DNA of 64,000 bases. It comes from Mucilaginibacter empetricola (GTDB lineage Bacteria; Bacteroidota; Bacteroidia; Sphingobacteriales; Sphingobacteriaceae). Made by a program: the position numbers and the translations under genes. Positions 37,487 to 47,204 of the stretch are shown piece by piece; the stretch's first letter is position 1, and every line of letters begins with the position of its first letter. The stretch lies in NCBI RefSeq assembly GCF_024808665.1, contig NZ_JANUBZ010000002.1:124001-188000 (forward strand), given 5' to 3'. Below the pieces are notes generated by a model that searched no databases, was not told where the DNA came from, and was given only the letters and a program-made list of their open reading frames with translations.

Positions 37487-37586
37487 GATTTTGGCGAGTA
37501 GGATAGTTTAAAAATACATTTATTTGTTGAAATTCATATTAGCCCAAGTCGGAAAATAGGAGAATCGCTTTTTATAATAATTCAAG

Positions 37587-38069
37587 ATGTCTAAATATCA
37601 ATTAATTGAAAGAGAACGAAAGTTCGAGATGGCCGGAGATCAGGTAAATACCGGGAGCTTACGTTATAAGCATATTACGGATTATTATTTGAATGGTAGT
37701 ATGCTCCGCTTACGCGTTACCAGGGATGAAGCCGGCGAGCAATTTAAGCTAACGAAGAAAATACCTTTACCCGCAGCAGGCGAATCAGCGATTACCACCA
37801 TTTACCTTGATAAACAGGAATTTGAACTGTTGAATGTTTTTGATGCCGTTACTATTACCAAAACCCGTTATCTGCAACCGTATGGTGAATTGGTTATTGG
37901 TTTAGATCATTACAAGAGCAAAACGGATAAGTTATGGTTGGCCGAAGTGGAATTTCCTTCGGTGGCAATAATGCAAAGTTTTGAAATGCCATTGCCGCAT
38001 ATGAGAGAAGTTACCGGGCTGCCGGACTTTGATGGATATGCACTCGCCCGGCGATTTCGGCAAGTTTAG
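37587..38069 (+). CDS. CYTH-like (triphosphate tunnel) domain protein
   Basis: A 160-residue protein. IERERKFEM (7-15) resembles the ExExK signature of the CYTH superfamily, here E-R-E-R-K. LRLRVTRDE, FKLTKKIP, YLDKQEFELLNVFDAVTITKTRY, GLDHYKSKTDKLWLAEVEF and YALARRF continue the alternating charged-strand pattern of triphosphate tunnel enzymes. Members hydrolyse inorganic triphosphate, or bind nucleotide or polyphosphate. I am fairly sure of the fold and unsure of the substrate. Monocistronic. Confidence 0.75.
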   Translation: MSKYQLIERERKFEMAGDQVNTGSLRYKHITDYYLNGSMLRLRVTRDEAGEQFKLTKKIPLPAAGESAITTIYLDKQEFELLNVFDAVTITKTRYLQPYGELVIGLDHYKSKTDKLWLAEVEFPSVAIMQSFEMPLPHMREVTGLPDFDGYALARRFRQV

Positions 38070-38099
38070 ATAACTTAGTGAAGCTATGCTGAAAGGTTA

Positions 38100-38135
38100 T
38101 TAGTGTAGTTACAGATTGCAGGCATAATCTAAAGG
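38100..38135. repeat. Partial copy of repeat family C
   Basis: GTGTAGTTACAGATTGCAGGCATAATCTA keeps the GTAGTT...GCAGGCATA part of family C, but the hairpins are degenerate. It lies between the CYTH-like gene and the OmpA gene. Confidence 0.4.
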
Positions 38136-38243
38136 AGGTTGGAACCCGCTAACATCATGACGTCATCACGTTGTTTTTTTACAATTACTATGATTGTAAA
38201 GAGATATTTACACAAATTATTTATTTTTGCCCCGAAAAATATT

Positions 38244-38921
38244 ATGAAAAACTTAAAATTAAAAGTATTTACGGTTAGCATATCATTAGCTTCTGCAATG
38301 ATGCTGTATTCGGGTTGTAGTTCATTTACTAAAACCGAAAAAGGAGCTGCAATAGGTGTTGCAGGTGGTGGTGTTTTAGGAGCCTTTATTGGCAAGGCGG
38401 CTGGTAATACCGCGTTAGGTGCCCTTATTGGTGGTGCTGTTGGCGGAACCGCAGGAGGCCTTATTGGGCATAAGATGGATAAGCAAGCAGCTGAGATTAA
38501 ACAAACGGTGCCGGGAGCCACTGTAACGCGTGAGGGTGAGGGTATTTTAGTGAAATTTGATTCAGGTATTTTGTTTGACATTGACAAAACTGTTTTAAAA
38601 CCTGCAGCTCAAAATAGCCTCATACAGTTAGCTACGTCTTTACAAAATAATCCTCAAACTAATATACTTGTAGTTGGCCATACAGACAGTACCGGAACCG
38701 CGGCACATAATATGGACCTTTCTGAGAGAAGAGCGGGATCGGTTAAATCATTTTTGATGCAGCAAGGGGTTGACGGCGGCCGCCTTACTACGCAGGGTAA
38801 AGGCGAAACTGAACCTGTTGCTCCAAACAGTACTCCTGACGGACGGGCTCAAAACCGTCGTGTAGAAATAGTAATTGTAGCAAATGATCAAATGAAGCAG
38901 CAGGCAGCACAAGGACAATAA
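38244..38921 (+). CDS. OmpA-family lipoprotein with glycine zipper
   Basis: A 225-residue outer-membrane lipoprotein (Cys25 in LYSGCSS). Residues 34-76 form a glycine-zipper segment (GAAIGVAGGGVLGAFIGKAAG...GGAVGGTAGG), which inserts in or packs against the membrane. Residues 100-215 are an OmpA C-terminal domain with GHTDSTG, LSERRA and NRRVEI, which bind peptidoglycan diaminopimelate. The frame extends to 38139, but ATG 38244 gives a proper lipoprotein signal and is chosen. A TATTTTTG just upstream fits the -7 consensus. It overlaps or abuts the next small lipoprotein gene, so they form an operon. Confidence 0.92.
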   Translation: MKNLKLKVFTVSISLASAMMLYSGCSSFTKTEKGAAIGVAGGGVLGAFIGKAAGNTALGALIGGAVGGTAGGLIGHKMDKQAAEIKQTVPGATVTREGEGILVKFDSGILFDIDKTVLKPAAQNSLIQLATSLQNNPQTNILVVGHTDSTGTAAHNMDLSERRAGSVKSFLMQQGVDGGRLTTQGKGETEPVAPNSTPDGRAQNRRVEIVIVANDQMKQQAAQGQ

Positions 38922-38932
38922 TGATACAAATT

Positions 38933-39415
38933 ATGAAAAAGCAATTTAAAATATATATTCTTTGGCTGGTAGCTATTATAGCCTTTTCGGCATGTTCAAG
39001 TATTAAAAAACTACCTGCAACTGTAGCAGGGGCTTCGCGGGCAAGATTTGTAGGTTCATGGCAACTTACTAAGGTAAGTTATGATGGCTTGCTACCGGGA
39101 TCTGTACAAACCATATTAGATCAAGCGCCGCCAGAGGGATTTAATGCCAGCACCTGGAACCTTACCAATAGCGGTAACGGCTCCTATACTTTGTCCAGCG
39201 GTATATCGCAAACTATTTTTTGGTCATACGATAATAGTAACGGCGAGTTGTTTCAATTTAAAAAACTGTATCAGGGCGATAGCGCCAAAAAAGTACAGGA
39301 GGGCTATCAACTAATATTAGCAAGCATAGATGCCAATAATATGACATTGAAATTGCCGGTGAGCATAGGTGATAAAACAGCCTATGTTGTTCTGTCTTTT
39401 TATAGAATAAAATAA
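38933..39415 (+). CDS. Small lipoprotein, lipocalin-like, function unknown
   Basis: A 160-residue lipoprotein with Cys21 in IIAFSACSS. The mature part starts FVGSWQLTKVSYDG, a lipocalin-like opening (GxW), then alternating beta strands: GSYTLSSGISQTIFWSYD, YQLILASIDANNMTLKLPV, TAYVVLSFYRIK. The frame also allows ATG 38921, which overlaps the OmpA stop codon; ATG 38933 (MKKQFKIYIL) is preferred for its basic start. Co-transcribed with the OmpA lipoprotein. A role in the cell envelope is likely; nothing more can be said. Confidence 0.8.
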   Translation: MKKQFKIYILWLVAIIAFSACSSIKKLPATVAGASRARFVGSWQLTKVSYDGLLPGSVQTILDQAPPEGFNASTWNLTNSGNGSYTLSSGISQTIFWSYDNSNGELFQFKKLYQGDSAKKVQEGYQLILASIDANNMTLKLPVSIGDKTAYVVLSFYRIK

Positions 39416-39420
39416 CTCTA

Positions 39421-39447
39421 CTGTCCGAAGTTTCCAGCTTCGGACAG
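39421..39447. terminator. Hairpin between convergent genes (family C stem)
   Basis: CTGTCCGAAG and CTTCGGACAG are perfect 10-base arms around TTTCCAG, between the lipoprotein gene and the convergent FtsX-type permease gene. The stem is the same as the second hairpin of repeat family C, so the element may have been recruited as a terminator. Confidence 0.6.
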
Positions 39448-39466
39448 TTCAAACTTCTTTTGCTTT

Positions 39467-41893
39467 TTACTCTGATCGAAGGCTATTCACCGGGTTTGCC
39501 AAAGCTGCTTTAACGGCTTTATAACCCACTGCCAGCCAGGCAATAGCCACTGATGCCGCTATAGCCAGGATAAATATGCCGGGACCGAGCGTGATTCTGT
39601 AAGTGAAGCCCTGCAGCCATTTCTGCATAAAATAGTACCCCGTTGGTGCTGCTATGGCAAAAGCGATAACAACCAGCAGCGTAAATTCCTTTGAGAAAAG
39701 ATAAACGATGTGCGCTACCGAAGCACCCAATGTTTTGCGGATGCCTACTTCCTTTGTGCGCTGTACGGCCATAAATGATACCAATCCATACAGCCCAAGA
39801 CATGATATAAATATGGCTATGCCGGCAAATACTTTGTAAAGGGTTGATAGTTCGTCTTCGCTTTTGTAAAAGCTGGCAATGGTAGCATCAAGAAATTGAT
39901 ATTCATACACACCATCCGGAAATGTTTTGTTCCAGGTGTTTTCAATTGAAGTTAAGCTTTGGCTTACATTAAGGGGCTGGATTTTAATGTCCACTTTATG
40001 GTAAACATCCACCCACGAACTCATGAGCACAGGCGGTATAGGGTCTTTTAATGACCCGACATGAAAATCTTTCACCACGCCTGTTATCTGGGCGTATTTT
40101 TTCTTATCATCCCATAGCATAATGTATTTGCCTATAGCTTGTTTAGGATCGGTGATACCCAGTTTTTTTACCAGGGTTTCGTTAACCACATAGCCCGATA
40201 TGGTATCTGATTGCTTGTATGGCCCGCCGGCTACAAAGGGAATATTATAAAGTTTGAAATACCCGGCATCGGCCCATTTTAAACTGGCGCTGAAATCGGT
40301 TTGCTTTGGCGAGTTATTGAACTTAAAATCGCTGTGCCACGCATTATTATCCGAGGGACTGGCATAGCTAAAGCTTACATCCTTAATACCAGGCTGCTGC
40401 AAAAGCAGGTTTTTAAATGTATTTAACTTTGTGCGGCTAACGCTGTCGCCCGGAAATGGAACAGAGATAACGGCATCTTTATTGAAACCCAGCGACTTGT
40501 TTTTAAAGTAATTCATTTGTGAGATAAGCACCAGTGTACCAATTACCAAAAACTGCGCAATACAAAACTGCGTAACCACCAGCACCCTGCGTAAAGAAAT
40601 GCCGCTTGAACGGCCTGCTTTAACCTTGTTTCTTAATGCCTCAATAGGGTTAAAGCCAGATAATACCAGGGCTGGGTAGGAGCCGGCCAGCAAGGTAACG
40701 CCACCAACAACGCCTGCCAAAAATAAGATCACTACCGGGTTAGAAAGGAAATTGCCGCTCAGCTGAATTTCGAGCAGGTTATTTAACATCGGCAAAGTGC
40801 CTATAGCAATTACTACTGCCAACACCACTGCAAATAGCGTAATGATTAATGTTTCGCTTATAAATTGCAGCATGAGCTGACCGCGGTTACTACCCAAAAC
40901 CTTGCGTACCCCAACTTCTTTCGACCGGTTTACCGCCTGGGCAGTAGCCAGGTTTACAAAGTTGACACATGCTATCAACAACAGGAACAGGCCGATGAGG
41001 CTGATAACATTGATCAGTTGTTTGCTGAATGCGTGGCCGCCATAAACATTTACCTCGGTGTTATAGTGCAAATCTTTCAAAGGCTGCAACTGGTAAGACA
41101 TTTTATTGTATGGGGGCGGGATATGTTTTTTGGCGAATGCAGCCAGCTTGGCATTAAACTGTTTCACGCTGCTATTAGGCGGCAGCAGGATATAACAATT
41201 ATGATCGGAAAAGGTACTTATCCAGTCATGTCCGTTGCCGTCAAGGTCGCCGCCCTTGTTGACTAGTGTAACCCACGATACCATTAACTTTAGCGGGAAA
41301 TCGGTGTTGACAGGTGTGTTTTCCAGGATGCCGGTAACTTTAAAGTCGTGTTTGTTTTCATACTTTACCGTCTTGCCCATGGCGTTGTGCCAGTCGCCGA
41401 AGAATTTATTGGCTTCATCGCGCGTCAACACAATAGAATTAGGTTCTGCAAGTGCGGTATTTTTATCGCCGGCCAGCCATTTAAAATCAAAAATCTGAAA
41501 AAACTGAGGGTCGGCATAATAAGCCAGATCTTCCTTGAATTTTTTTACGGAACCACCGTTACCTGCATCACTTACGGAATAATGCGAACCATCATTCTGC
41601 ATAATATTGGACACCTGCTTTAACTGCGGAAAATCGAGCTTTAACCCATCAGCAAGCGGCAACTGTATCCCGCTGCCGAGGCGGGTGCCCTCCGGGCCAT
41701 GCGAAACAGTGACGATGCGGTATATTTTATCTTTATTGGAATGAAAATTATCAAAACTTGTTTCATACTGAACAATCAGAAATATAAGCAGACAAGCTGC
41801 AATACCTATAGCCAAACCGGTAATATTGATTACGGCATAACTTTTATTGCGCATCAAGCTGCGGCAGGCGGTTTTGAAGTAATTTTTGAACAT
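39467..41893 (-). CDS. ABC transporter permease, MacB/FtsX type
   Basis: An 808-residue inner-membrane protein with the double-length layout common in Bacteroidota. It has a first helix (about 20-42, AVINITGLAIGIAACLLIFLIV), a large periplasmic MacB-PCD domain, three helices with an FtsX domain (about 285-425), a second periplasmic domain (about 440-670), and a final FtsX domain (about 680-795, ELSTLYKVFAGIAIFISCLGLYGLVSF...TKEVGIRKTLGAS). EVGVRKVLGSN in the first FtsX domain is the paired motif. These proteins move lipids, peptides or lipoproteins mechanically with a separate ATPase, which is not encoded beside it. Monocistronic; convergent with the lipoprotein operon. Confidence 0.92.
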   Translation of the reverse strand: MFKNYFKTACRSLMRNKSYAVINITGLAIGIAACLLIFLIVQYETSFDNFHSNKDKIYRIVTVSHGPEGTRLGSGIQLPLADGLKLDFPQLKQVSNIMQNDGSHYSVSDAGNGGSVKKFKEDLAYYADPQFFQIFDFKWLAGDKNTALAEPNSIVLTRDEANKFFGDWHNAMGKTVKYENKHDFKVTGILENTPVNTDFPLKLMVSWVTLVNKGGDLDGNGHDWISTFSDHNCYILLPPNSSVKQFNAKLAAFAKKHIPPPYNKMSYQLQPLKDLHYNTEVNVYGGHAFSKQLINVISLIGLFLLLIACVNFVNLATAQAVNRSKEVGVRKVLGSNRGQLMLQFISETLIITLFAVVLAVVIAIGTLPMLNNLLEIQLSGNFLSNPVVILFLAGVVGGVTLLAGSYPALVLSGFNPIEALRNKVKAGRSSGISLRRVLVVTQFCIAQFLVIGTLVLISQMNYFKNKSLGFNKDAVISVPFPGDSVSRTKLNTFKNLLLQQPGIKDVSFSYASPSDNNAWHSDFKFNNSPKQTDFSASLKWADAGYFKLYNIPFVAGGPYKQSDTISGYVVNETLVKKLGITDPKQAIGKYIMLWDDKKKYAQITGVVKDFHVGSLKDPIPPVLMSSWVDVYHKVDIKIQPLNVSQSLTSIENTWNKTFPDGVYEYQFLDATIASFYKSEDELSTLYKVFAGIAIFISCLGLYGLVSFMAVQRTKEVGIRKTLGASVAHIVYLFSKEFTLLVVIAFAIAAPTGYYFMQKWLQGFTYRITLGPGIFILAIAASVAIAWLAVGYKAVKAALANPVNSLRSE

Positions 41894-42040
41894 AGCAATG
41901 CAAGTTTGGTTAAACTTTCGAAAAGTAGTACCAAATTGTTAAGTATTTGATAATTAGTTTATTGGTTGTTTGTTGGGATGTGGCGTTGTACGTTTTTGTG
42001 ACAATGGGTTGTTCGGTTATGATACAGTTGGGGAGAGCAT

Positions 42041-42102
42041 TAAGCTGAAAGCTTAATACATTTAAGGACGATTTACGCTTCGCTAAACTTCGACCAGTTA
42101 AG
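42041..42102 (+). repeat. Interspersed repeat family B, copy 2
   Basis: TAAGCTGAAAGCTTAATACA, then TTTAAGGACGATTTACGCTT and CGCTAAACTTCGACCAGTTAAG. The first 45 bases agree closely with copies at 16090 and 47561. Confidence 0.7.
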
Positions 42103-42149
42103 TTTTTTATTGCGTTTTAGAACGAAAAACTATTTTTAAATTAAAAAAC

Positions 42150-42180
42150 AAAACCGCCTCGTTTTAGGGAGGCGGTTTTT
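42150..42180 (-). terminator. Terminator of the orphan SusC/SusD operon
   Basis: AAAACCGCCTC and GAGGCGGTTTT pair around a short loop; on the minus strand the stem is followed by a T-rich run. It lies 46 bases after the SusD stop codon. Confidence 0.85.
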
Positions 42181-42225
42181 AAATTAACTGATAAAACTGA
42201 AAATTAAAACTAAACTGATCTATGT

Positions 42226-43866
42226 TTAGTAATTGGGGTTCTTTATAGGAGCGCTGCCTGATGCTGGCGGGTTAAGAACGAACTCATCAGCAGGGACATC
42301 CCAGTAATCCATAAAGTTATAGTTGATAGTAACGTTTTGGTGTAACACTCCATCCGGAGTAAGTACCACGCAACCAGTGCGGCCACCACCTTTAGAAATA
42401 TCGTAGATAACACCCCATCTTCTTGCATCATAAAATGCAGTTCCTCTGAACAATAAGGCAATTCTTCTTTCTTTACGCAGCTCTTCCAATGCCTGGGCAG
42501 TTGTTAGGCCGGTACCAGCTACAGTAGCTAATCCAGCTTGCTGGTAAACTCTAACCGCATCAATCAGTGCTAATCCCTGTTCAACCTGACCGGTGTTTAT
42601 ATAGGCTTCTGCCAACGTCAGCGCATTTTCCTCGTAGCTTCCGGCTATATAAATTTCCTGGTTACCGGGAGTATTGTCTGCATATTGGATGGAGTTGATA
42701 GCCGGACGGGGGGTAAGCGCGGCATTCAACAATTCCCAGCGGCTGCTGAAGGTGTAGCCGCCTACCTGGTTAATGGTTGTATCGGCCGTAAAGTTTTTAG
42801 CAAATCTTTGATCGCCCGATTTAAAATCCTGCACCAAACGTTCCTGGATCTGGAATGTAGAATTTTGAGGTGGTCCTGATGTATTAAGCGCAACGCTACC
42901 GCTGGTAGCACCAATCAAACCGTTGAGATTAGTTGTACGCATTGTAAATACATTGTCTGACGCCTGGATGCCTGCTGTGGCCAGCGTTATTATGGTCTGC
43001 CAGTTAGCAGCTGTTAAAGCACTTGTACGCGTATTGGCTAACAGGTTACGAGCTTCCAGTGTGTTGATATTGCGTATAAATGCCGCCGGGGTTGGCACGC
43101 CGCCATGGCCAGTTTGAACAAATGAAGGCAGTAACTGCGCCATCAACGTTGTATAAGTAGCCGTATTGCTTATTGAACTCAATTGAGCGCTTGCGGCAGC
43201 CAGGTTATTGTTCGATTCGGCAATTATAGCAGCGCTCAAAACATAATTAGGATTAGTTACACCTACTGCATTGTTTATAATACCTGAATAGTAAATAGAG
43301 CCTATACGTGCATAAGCATACCCTTTCCACCAGTAAGCCCAGGCTTTTAATGTAGCCCGTTTAGTGGCCGCATCGCCTGAGAGGGGAACTGTGCCGGCAA
43401 GAGCCAGGATCTGGTTAGCGGCGTTGTTCAATTGATACATGCTGTTCCATTCATAATAGAACATATTTTGTGATTTGGTGGCGCGGGTATTGTTTACACG
43501 CAGGTTGGCCGCCTGGCTTGTAGGGTTTACGTTTACGGTTGGCGTTCCATCGGTAAAAATAACTGATGCCGGTAAGTTCACCACGTTAACGTTCTGGTTT
43601 GCGTCCGGAGAAGCCACGTCGTCTGCTAACAATTCGTCATAACCGTATTCCAGAGAAAAGAAAGAGGTTCCTAACCATGTATTCCCGTTTACAAAACCGT
43701 TAACGTAGATACTGCCGGCAGCAAGTGAAACTAAACCCGTTTCTGTTGACGCTTGTGCGAGCGTAGGGGAGTTCGGATTCTCTATATTCAGCTCCTTCTT
43801 GCACGATGAAGACAAAATAATCCCTGCCAACATCACTGTAACTATTTTAAATTTATATTTTTTCAT
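42226..43866 (-). CDS. SusD/RagB-family lipoprotein (orphan pair)
   Basis: A 546-residue surface lipoprotein, lipobox Cys22 (IILSSSCKKE). It has the classic SusD marks: ELNIENPNSPT, MFYYEWNSMYQLNNAANQILA, AYWWKGYAYARIGSIYY, YEENALTLAEAYINTGQVEQGLALIDAVR, and the C-terminal RTAFYDARRWGVIYD...NYNFMDYWDVPADEFVLNP. It belongs to a different SusD subgroup from the two others in the window. It starts 23 bases after the SusC gene on the minus strand. No enzyme or regulator is adjacent, so the ligand is unknown. Confidence 0.94.
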   Translation of the reverse strand: MKKYKFKIVTVMLAGIILSSSCKKELNIENPNSPTLAQASTETGLVSLAAGSIYVNGFVNGNTWLGTSFFSLEYGYDELLADDVASPDANQNVNVVNLPASVIFTDGTPTVNVNPTSQAANLRVNNTRATKSQNMFYYEWNSMYQLNNAANQILALAGTVPLSGDAATKRATLKAWAYWWKGYAYARIGSIYYSGIINNAVGVTNPNYVLSAAIIAESNNNLAAASAQLSSISNTATYTTLMAQLLPSFVQTGHGGVPTPAAFIRNINTLEARNLLANTRTSALTAANWQTIITLATAGIQASDNVFTMRTTNLNGLIGATSGSVALNTSGPPQNSTFQIQERLVQDFKSGDQRFAKNFTADTTINQVGGYTFSSRWELLNAALTPRPAINSIQYADNTPGNQEIYIAGSYEENALTLAEAYINTGQVEQGLALIDAVRVYQQAGLATVAGTGLTTAQALEELRKERRIALLFRGTAFYDARRWGVIYDISKGGGRTGCVVLTPDGVLHQNVTINYNFMDYWDVPADEFVLNPPASGSAPIKNPNY

Positions 43867-43889
43867 GTTTTTTAAGATTGAATTGTCAA

Positions 43890-46800
43890 TTAAAATCCAA
43901 GGTTTAAGCCCACGGTAATTGATTTCGTATTCGGATTAGAACTATTATCTACACCTCTGTCATAAGCCGAGTTTGAGGTACCGGAACTAACTTCCGGATC
44001 AAAGCCTGTGTATTTGGTAATGGTGAATAAGTTGCGTGCGCTAACAGTTAACACCGCCTTTCTGAATACCTTAGAGCCCAATAGCTTTCCAAAGTCGTAA
44101 CCAACGTAAGCGTTTCTCAATCTGGCAAATGAAGCGTTTTCATAGAAGTAATCCTTAGTTCCGTTCCTGTCGCCGTTTACAGCGCCAAATTCATTGGCAT
44201 AAGCACTACGATAATAAGCAGTGTATGCAGCAGTAGTGCCGCCTATGTCAACCGGGTTGTCATAATCGCTGCTGATACCGTCTCTGTACATCCATTCCTT
44301 GGTTTGGTTATACAAGTGGCTACCGTAAACCCAATCAAGTTGGAAACCGAAGGTTAGTGATTTATAGTTGAAGTTTTCGATGAATGCCAGGTTGAATTTT
44401 GGATTCGGATCACCAAAAGAACTTGCTTCATTTGTAAACACGATGCTTTTTGATGCTATGTTTACTACGCGGCCGTTAACAATGGTATATTGGCTATAAT
44501 CTGCAGGTAAAATATAGGGTACGCCTTCCTGATTTGTTTCGCTTAAACTGGTGAGGGCCTTAACACCGTAAATCTCACCGATTTTTTGACCGGCAACCAA
44601 AGCTAAACTGGCATTACCAGCAGCAGAAGCCAGAATGATTGGCGGGCCAACAATGCTGGTGATGGTAGATGTTTGATTGCTGAAGTTTGTGGTCATGTTC
44701 CAGTTAAAATCCCTGGATTTGTAAACAGCGATATTTAATGAAGCTTGAACACCGTGTGACGCTAAACCAATAGCGTTTGTTGAAATAGAAGAGCCACCTG
44801 TTGATAAGGCTGTGGATACGCTATAGATGGCATCTGTTGTTTTTCTGTTCCAGTAGGTACCGCTCACCGTTAAATCGCTTACCCAGTTCCCTTGAAACCC
44901 TCTGATTTCAAGGTCCGTACCAATTTCAAACTCCTTAGAAACCTCTACGTTTAAATTGGGATTAGCTAAACCGCTGCTTGGCAGGTTGAACGTTAATTCG
45001 GTACCAATATTTTGTGGATTTATGGTTGCATATCTTTGATAAATATTTGGCTGGATACCTGCTTCACCATAACCACCGCGGATTTTGAATTCTGGAAGCG
45101 CTGACCCAAGAGCTGAATTTTTCCAGAAATCCAGTGATGATATTCTTACATAACCATTCACATCAGGAAAGGTAAATGGTTTTGAACCTGCTCCAAAATT
45201 AGAGGAGTAATCACTTCTGAAACCACCGGCAACACCAGCAATATCACTAAAGTCGATTTTTTGATTAATTACATAACCGAAAGTGACAAATTTGGCCGTG
45301 TAATCATTCCAAATTGCCTGATTTTTTGTTTGGTTATATTTATAAATGGGGTATGTTGGCAAACCTAAGCCATAAGAATCTAAGTCATGGCTATTGCCGC
45401 TACGATAATCATACCCTAATAAGGTGCTGGTTGTAATAGGTACATTTAAATGGAAATCTTTTTTGAAATCCGTTTTGATAACAGCAGAAGCATTAAAGTT
45501 TTGGAAGAAATTATTGTTGGTATAATTTACGAGCTCACCGCTGCCGTCAGGCGCAAAGGCATAGGTTGGATCGTTGAAATAATTGCCCGTATCTTGATTT
45601 TGAATGGTACCTGTTTGATTCAAATAAGTTTGATTCTGTTCATTGTGCGAATAGTTGATACCGTATTTGGCATTCAAATCAACAAAACGGTTTATTTTGT
45701 AATCGGCAATAAAGTTTTGAAGCAAGTCTTCGCGGTTGGTGGTTTGATATCCCCATTGATGGAAGTAATTTGGGTTTGAACCATTCACACTCACTGTACC
45801 TGAACTTAAAGATAAAGGATAAGATCCGTCGGCGTTTTTATGATTAAAATCATAAAAAGGAGAAGCGTTCAATGCGTCAAAAATACCGCCGGTATTACCG
45901 ATACCGAATTCAGGGTTCAATGTGTTTTTGGTATAGATTAATTGGGTGATAGACCGGAACGTAAAGCCTTTAAAAAGCTCTGTTCCTAAGTTAACCGTCA
46001 TATTGGTTCTGTTGTTGAACCCATTGTTTTTAATATCACTTTCCTGGTAGTTATTAGAAAGGGAAAACAAATAGTCAGACTTTGCAGCTCCACCCGAAAG
46101 CGTCACGTTATTGTTGGTGGTATAAGCTGTTGTAAACAATTGCGCCAGGTGGTCATAATATTTTAGGTTGGTACCATATTGCTTATGGTAAACATTTAAA
46201 GGATTTGACATGGCAGTAGGGAAACCGGCGGCCGAATTGGAACCATAAGCCCATTGGATACCCGGATACTCGCCATAAGCATTCAATGCTATTGGCTGCC
46301 CGCTTGAATTAATAAACTGGCCTGCGGAATTGACAGCAAAGCTGCTCAATGTTGCCTGGTGTACATTACCGTTGTTAACCAAATCACCACCCGATACGCT
46401 GGATGATACTTCTATACGTGTTTTACCAACTACACCTTTTTTGGTAAAAATCTGGACAACGCCATTTGCACCCTGTGCACCATAAATGGTAGAGGCGGCA
46501 GCTCCCTGTACAACTTCGATGTGATCTACTGATGCCGGGTCCAGCTGGCTGATGTCTGTAATGGCTGATTGAACACCATCAACCAGGTACATTGGTGTAG
46601 TACCACCCTGCACCGTGTTAATACCACGTAAAACAATGTTAGCCTTTGCGCCAGGTGTGCCGTCGACTGAAGAAATTTCAGCGCCCGGAATTTTACCTAT
46701 CAAGCCCTGGTCAATAGAGGCCTGCGGGGAAGTGGCTAAGCTCTTTCCTGAAACTGACTCAACTGAGATACCCAGTTTCGCTTTACTTGTAGCAATGCCA

Positions 46801-47132
46801 GAACCCGTAACAACCACTTCGGTGAGCGCTTTGCTTGACAGCCCGAGGGAAACATCAATTACAGGTTTGTTTGCAGTAACCTGCTGGTTTTCATAGCCAA
46901 TAAAGCTGACTACCAAAATTGCATTGGCAGGAACGGCCAGCGTATACTTGCCTTTAATGTTTGTTTGGGTACCGATGGTGGTGCCTTTTACTTTTACGGT
47001 TGCTCCGGGAATGGGCTCTCCGTCTTCTTTTGCTGTAACAGTGCCGGTAACGATACTGTTTTGTGAATAGGCATAGTTACCTAAAATCACCAGCAGAAGG
47101 AAAAAAATACTTTGCAGTAGGTATTTCTTCAT
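43890..47132 (-). CDS. SusC/RagA TonB-linked outer-membrane transporter (orphan pair)
   Basis: A 1080-residue TonB-dependent channel. Signal peptide (1-23, FFLLLVILGNYAYSQ), CarboxypepD_reg-like domain (about 28-100, VTGTVTAKEDGEPIPGATVKVKG), plug (about 120-235, PMYLVDGVQSAITDISQLDP and VVQGAAASTIYGAQGANGVVQIF) and barrel to the final GLNLGF. There is no STN domain, so it is not under an ECF/FecR pair. It leads a two-gene operon with SusD. Its upstream region is extremely AT-rich and has a perfect-looking 18-base palindrome at 47184-47201 in promoter position, which suggests control by a DNA-binding regulator encoded elsewhere. Confidence 0.95.
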   Translation of the reverse strand: MKKYLLQSIFFLLLVILGNYAYSQNSIVTGTVTAKEDGEPIPGATVKVKGTTIGTQTNIKGKYTLAVPANAILVVSFIGYENQQVTANKPVIDVSLGLSSKALTEVVVTGSGIATSKAKLGISVESVSGKSLATSPQASIDQGLIGKIPGAEISSVDGTPGAKANIVLRGINTVQGGTTPMYLVDGVQSAITDISQLDPASVDHIEVVQGAAASTIYGAQGANGVVQIFTKKGVVGKTRIEVSSSVSGGDLVNNGNVHQATLSSFAVNSAGQFINSSGQPIALNAYGEYPGIQWAYGSNSAAGFPTAMSNPLNVYHKQYGTNLKYYDHLAQLFTTAYTTNNNVTLSGGAAKSDYLFSLSNNYQESDIKNNGFNNRTNMTVNLGTELFKGFTFRSITQLIYTKNTLNPEFGIGNTGGIFDALNASPFYDFNHKNADGSYPLSLSSGTVSVNGSNPNYFHQWGYQTTNREDLLQNFIADYKINRFVDLNAKYGINYSHNEQNQTYLNQTGTIQNQDTGNYFNDPTYAFAPDGSGELVNYTNNNFFQNFNASAVIKTDFKKDFHLNVPITTSTLLGYDYRSGNSHDLDSYGLGLPTYPIYKYNQTKNQAIWNDYTAKFVTFGYVINQKIDFSDIAGVAGGFRSDYSSNFGAGSKPFTFPDVNGYVRISSLDFWKNSALGSALPEFKIRGGYGEAGIQPNIYQRYATINPQNIGTELTFNLPSSGLANPNLNVEVSKEFEIGTDLEIRGFQGNWVSDLTVSGTYWNRKTTDAIYSVSTALSTGGSSISTNAIGLASHGVQASLNIAVYKSRDFNWNMTTNFSNQTSTITSIVGPPIILASAAGNASLALVAGQKIGEIYGVKALTSLSETNQEGVPYILPADYSQYTIVNGRVVNIASKSIVFTNEASSFGDPNPKFNLAFIENFNYKSLTFGFQLDWVYGSHLYNQTKEWMYRDGISSDYDNPVDIGGTTAAYTAYYRSAYANEFGAVNGDRNGTKDYFYENASFARLRNAYVGYDFGKLLGSKVFRKAVLTVSARNLFTITKYTGFDPEVSSGTSNSAYDRGVDNSSNPNTKSITVGLNLGF

Positions 47133-47172
47133 GCTTTAATTAATTGAAAAAGTTAATAGTTAATTACTTTCA

Positions 47173-47204
47173 CAATATAAAGATGTAACAGCTGTGTTAC
47201 AATG
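47173..47204 (-). promoter_or_regulatory. Candidate promoter with palindromic operator for the orphan susC
   Basis: On the minus strand TTG (47202-47204) is followed after 20 bases by TATATTGT, a partial match to the -7 consensus TAnnTTTG. The spacer contains the palindrome TGTAACAGCTGTGTTACA (47184-47201), whose outer six bases and central CAGCTG are symmetrical. A repressor bound here would block RNA polymerase. Confidence 0.45.

Larger units (their letters stand above)
41894..42225. other. 332-base intergenic region
   Basis: No gene. It includes the upstream region of the permease gene, a family B repeat (42041-42102) and the susD terminator (42150-42180). Confidence 0.65.
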
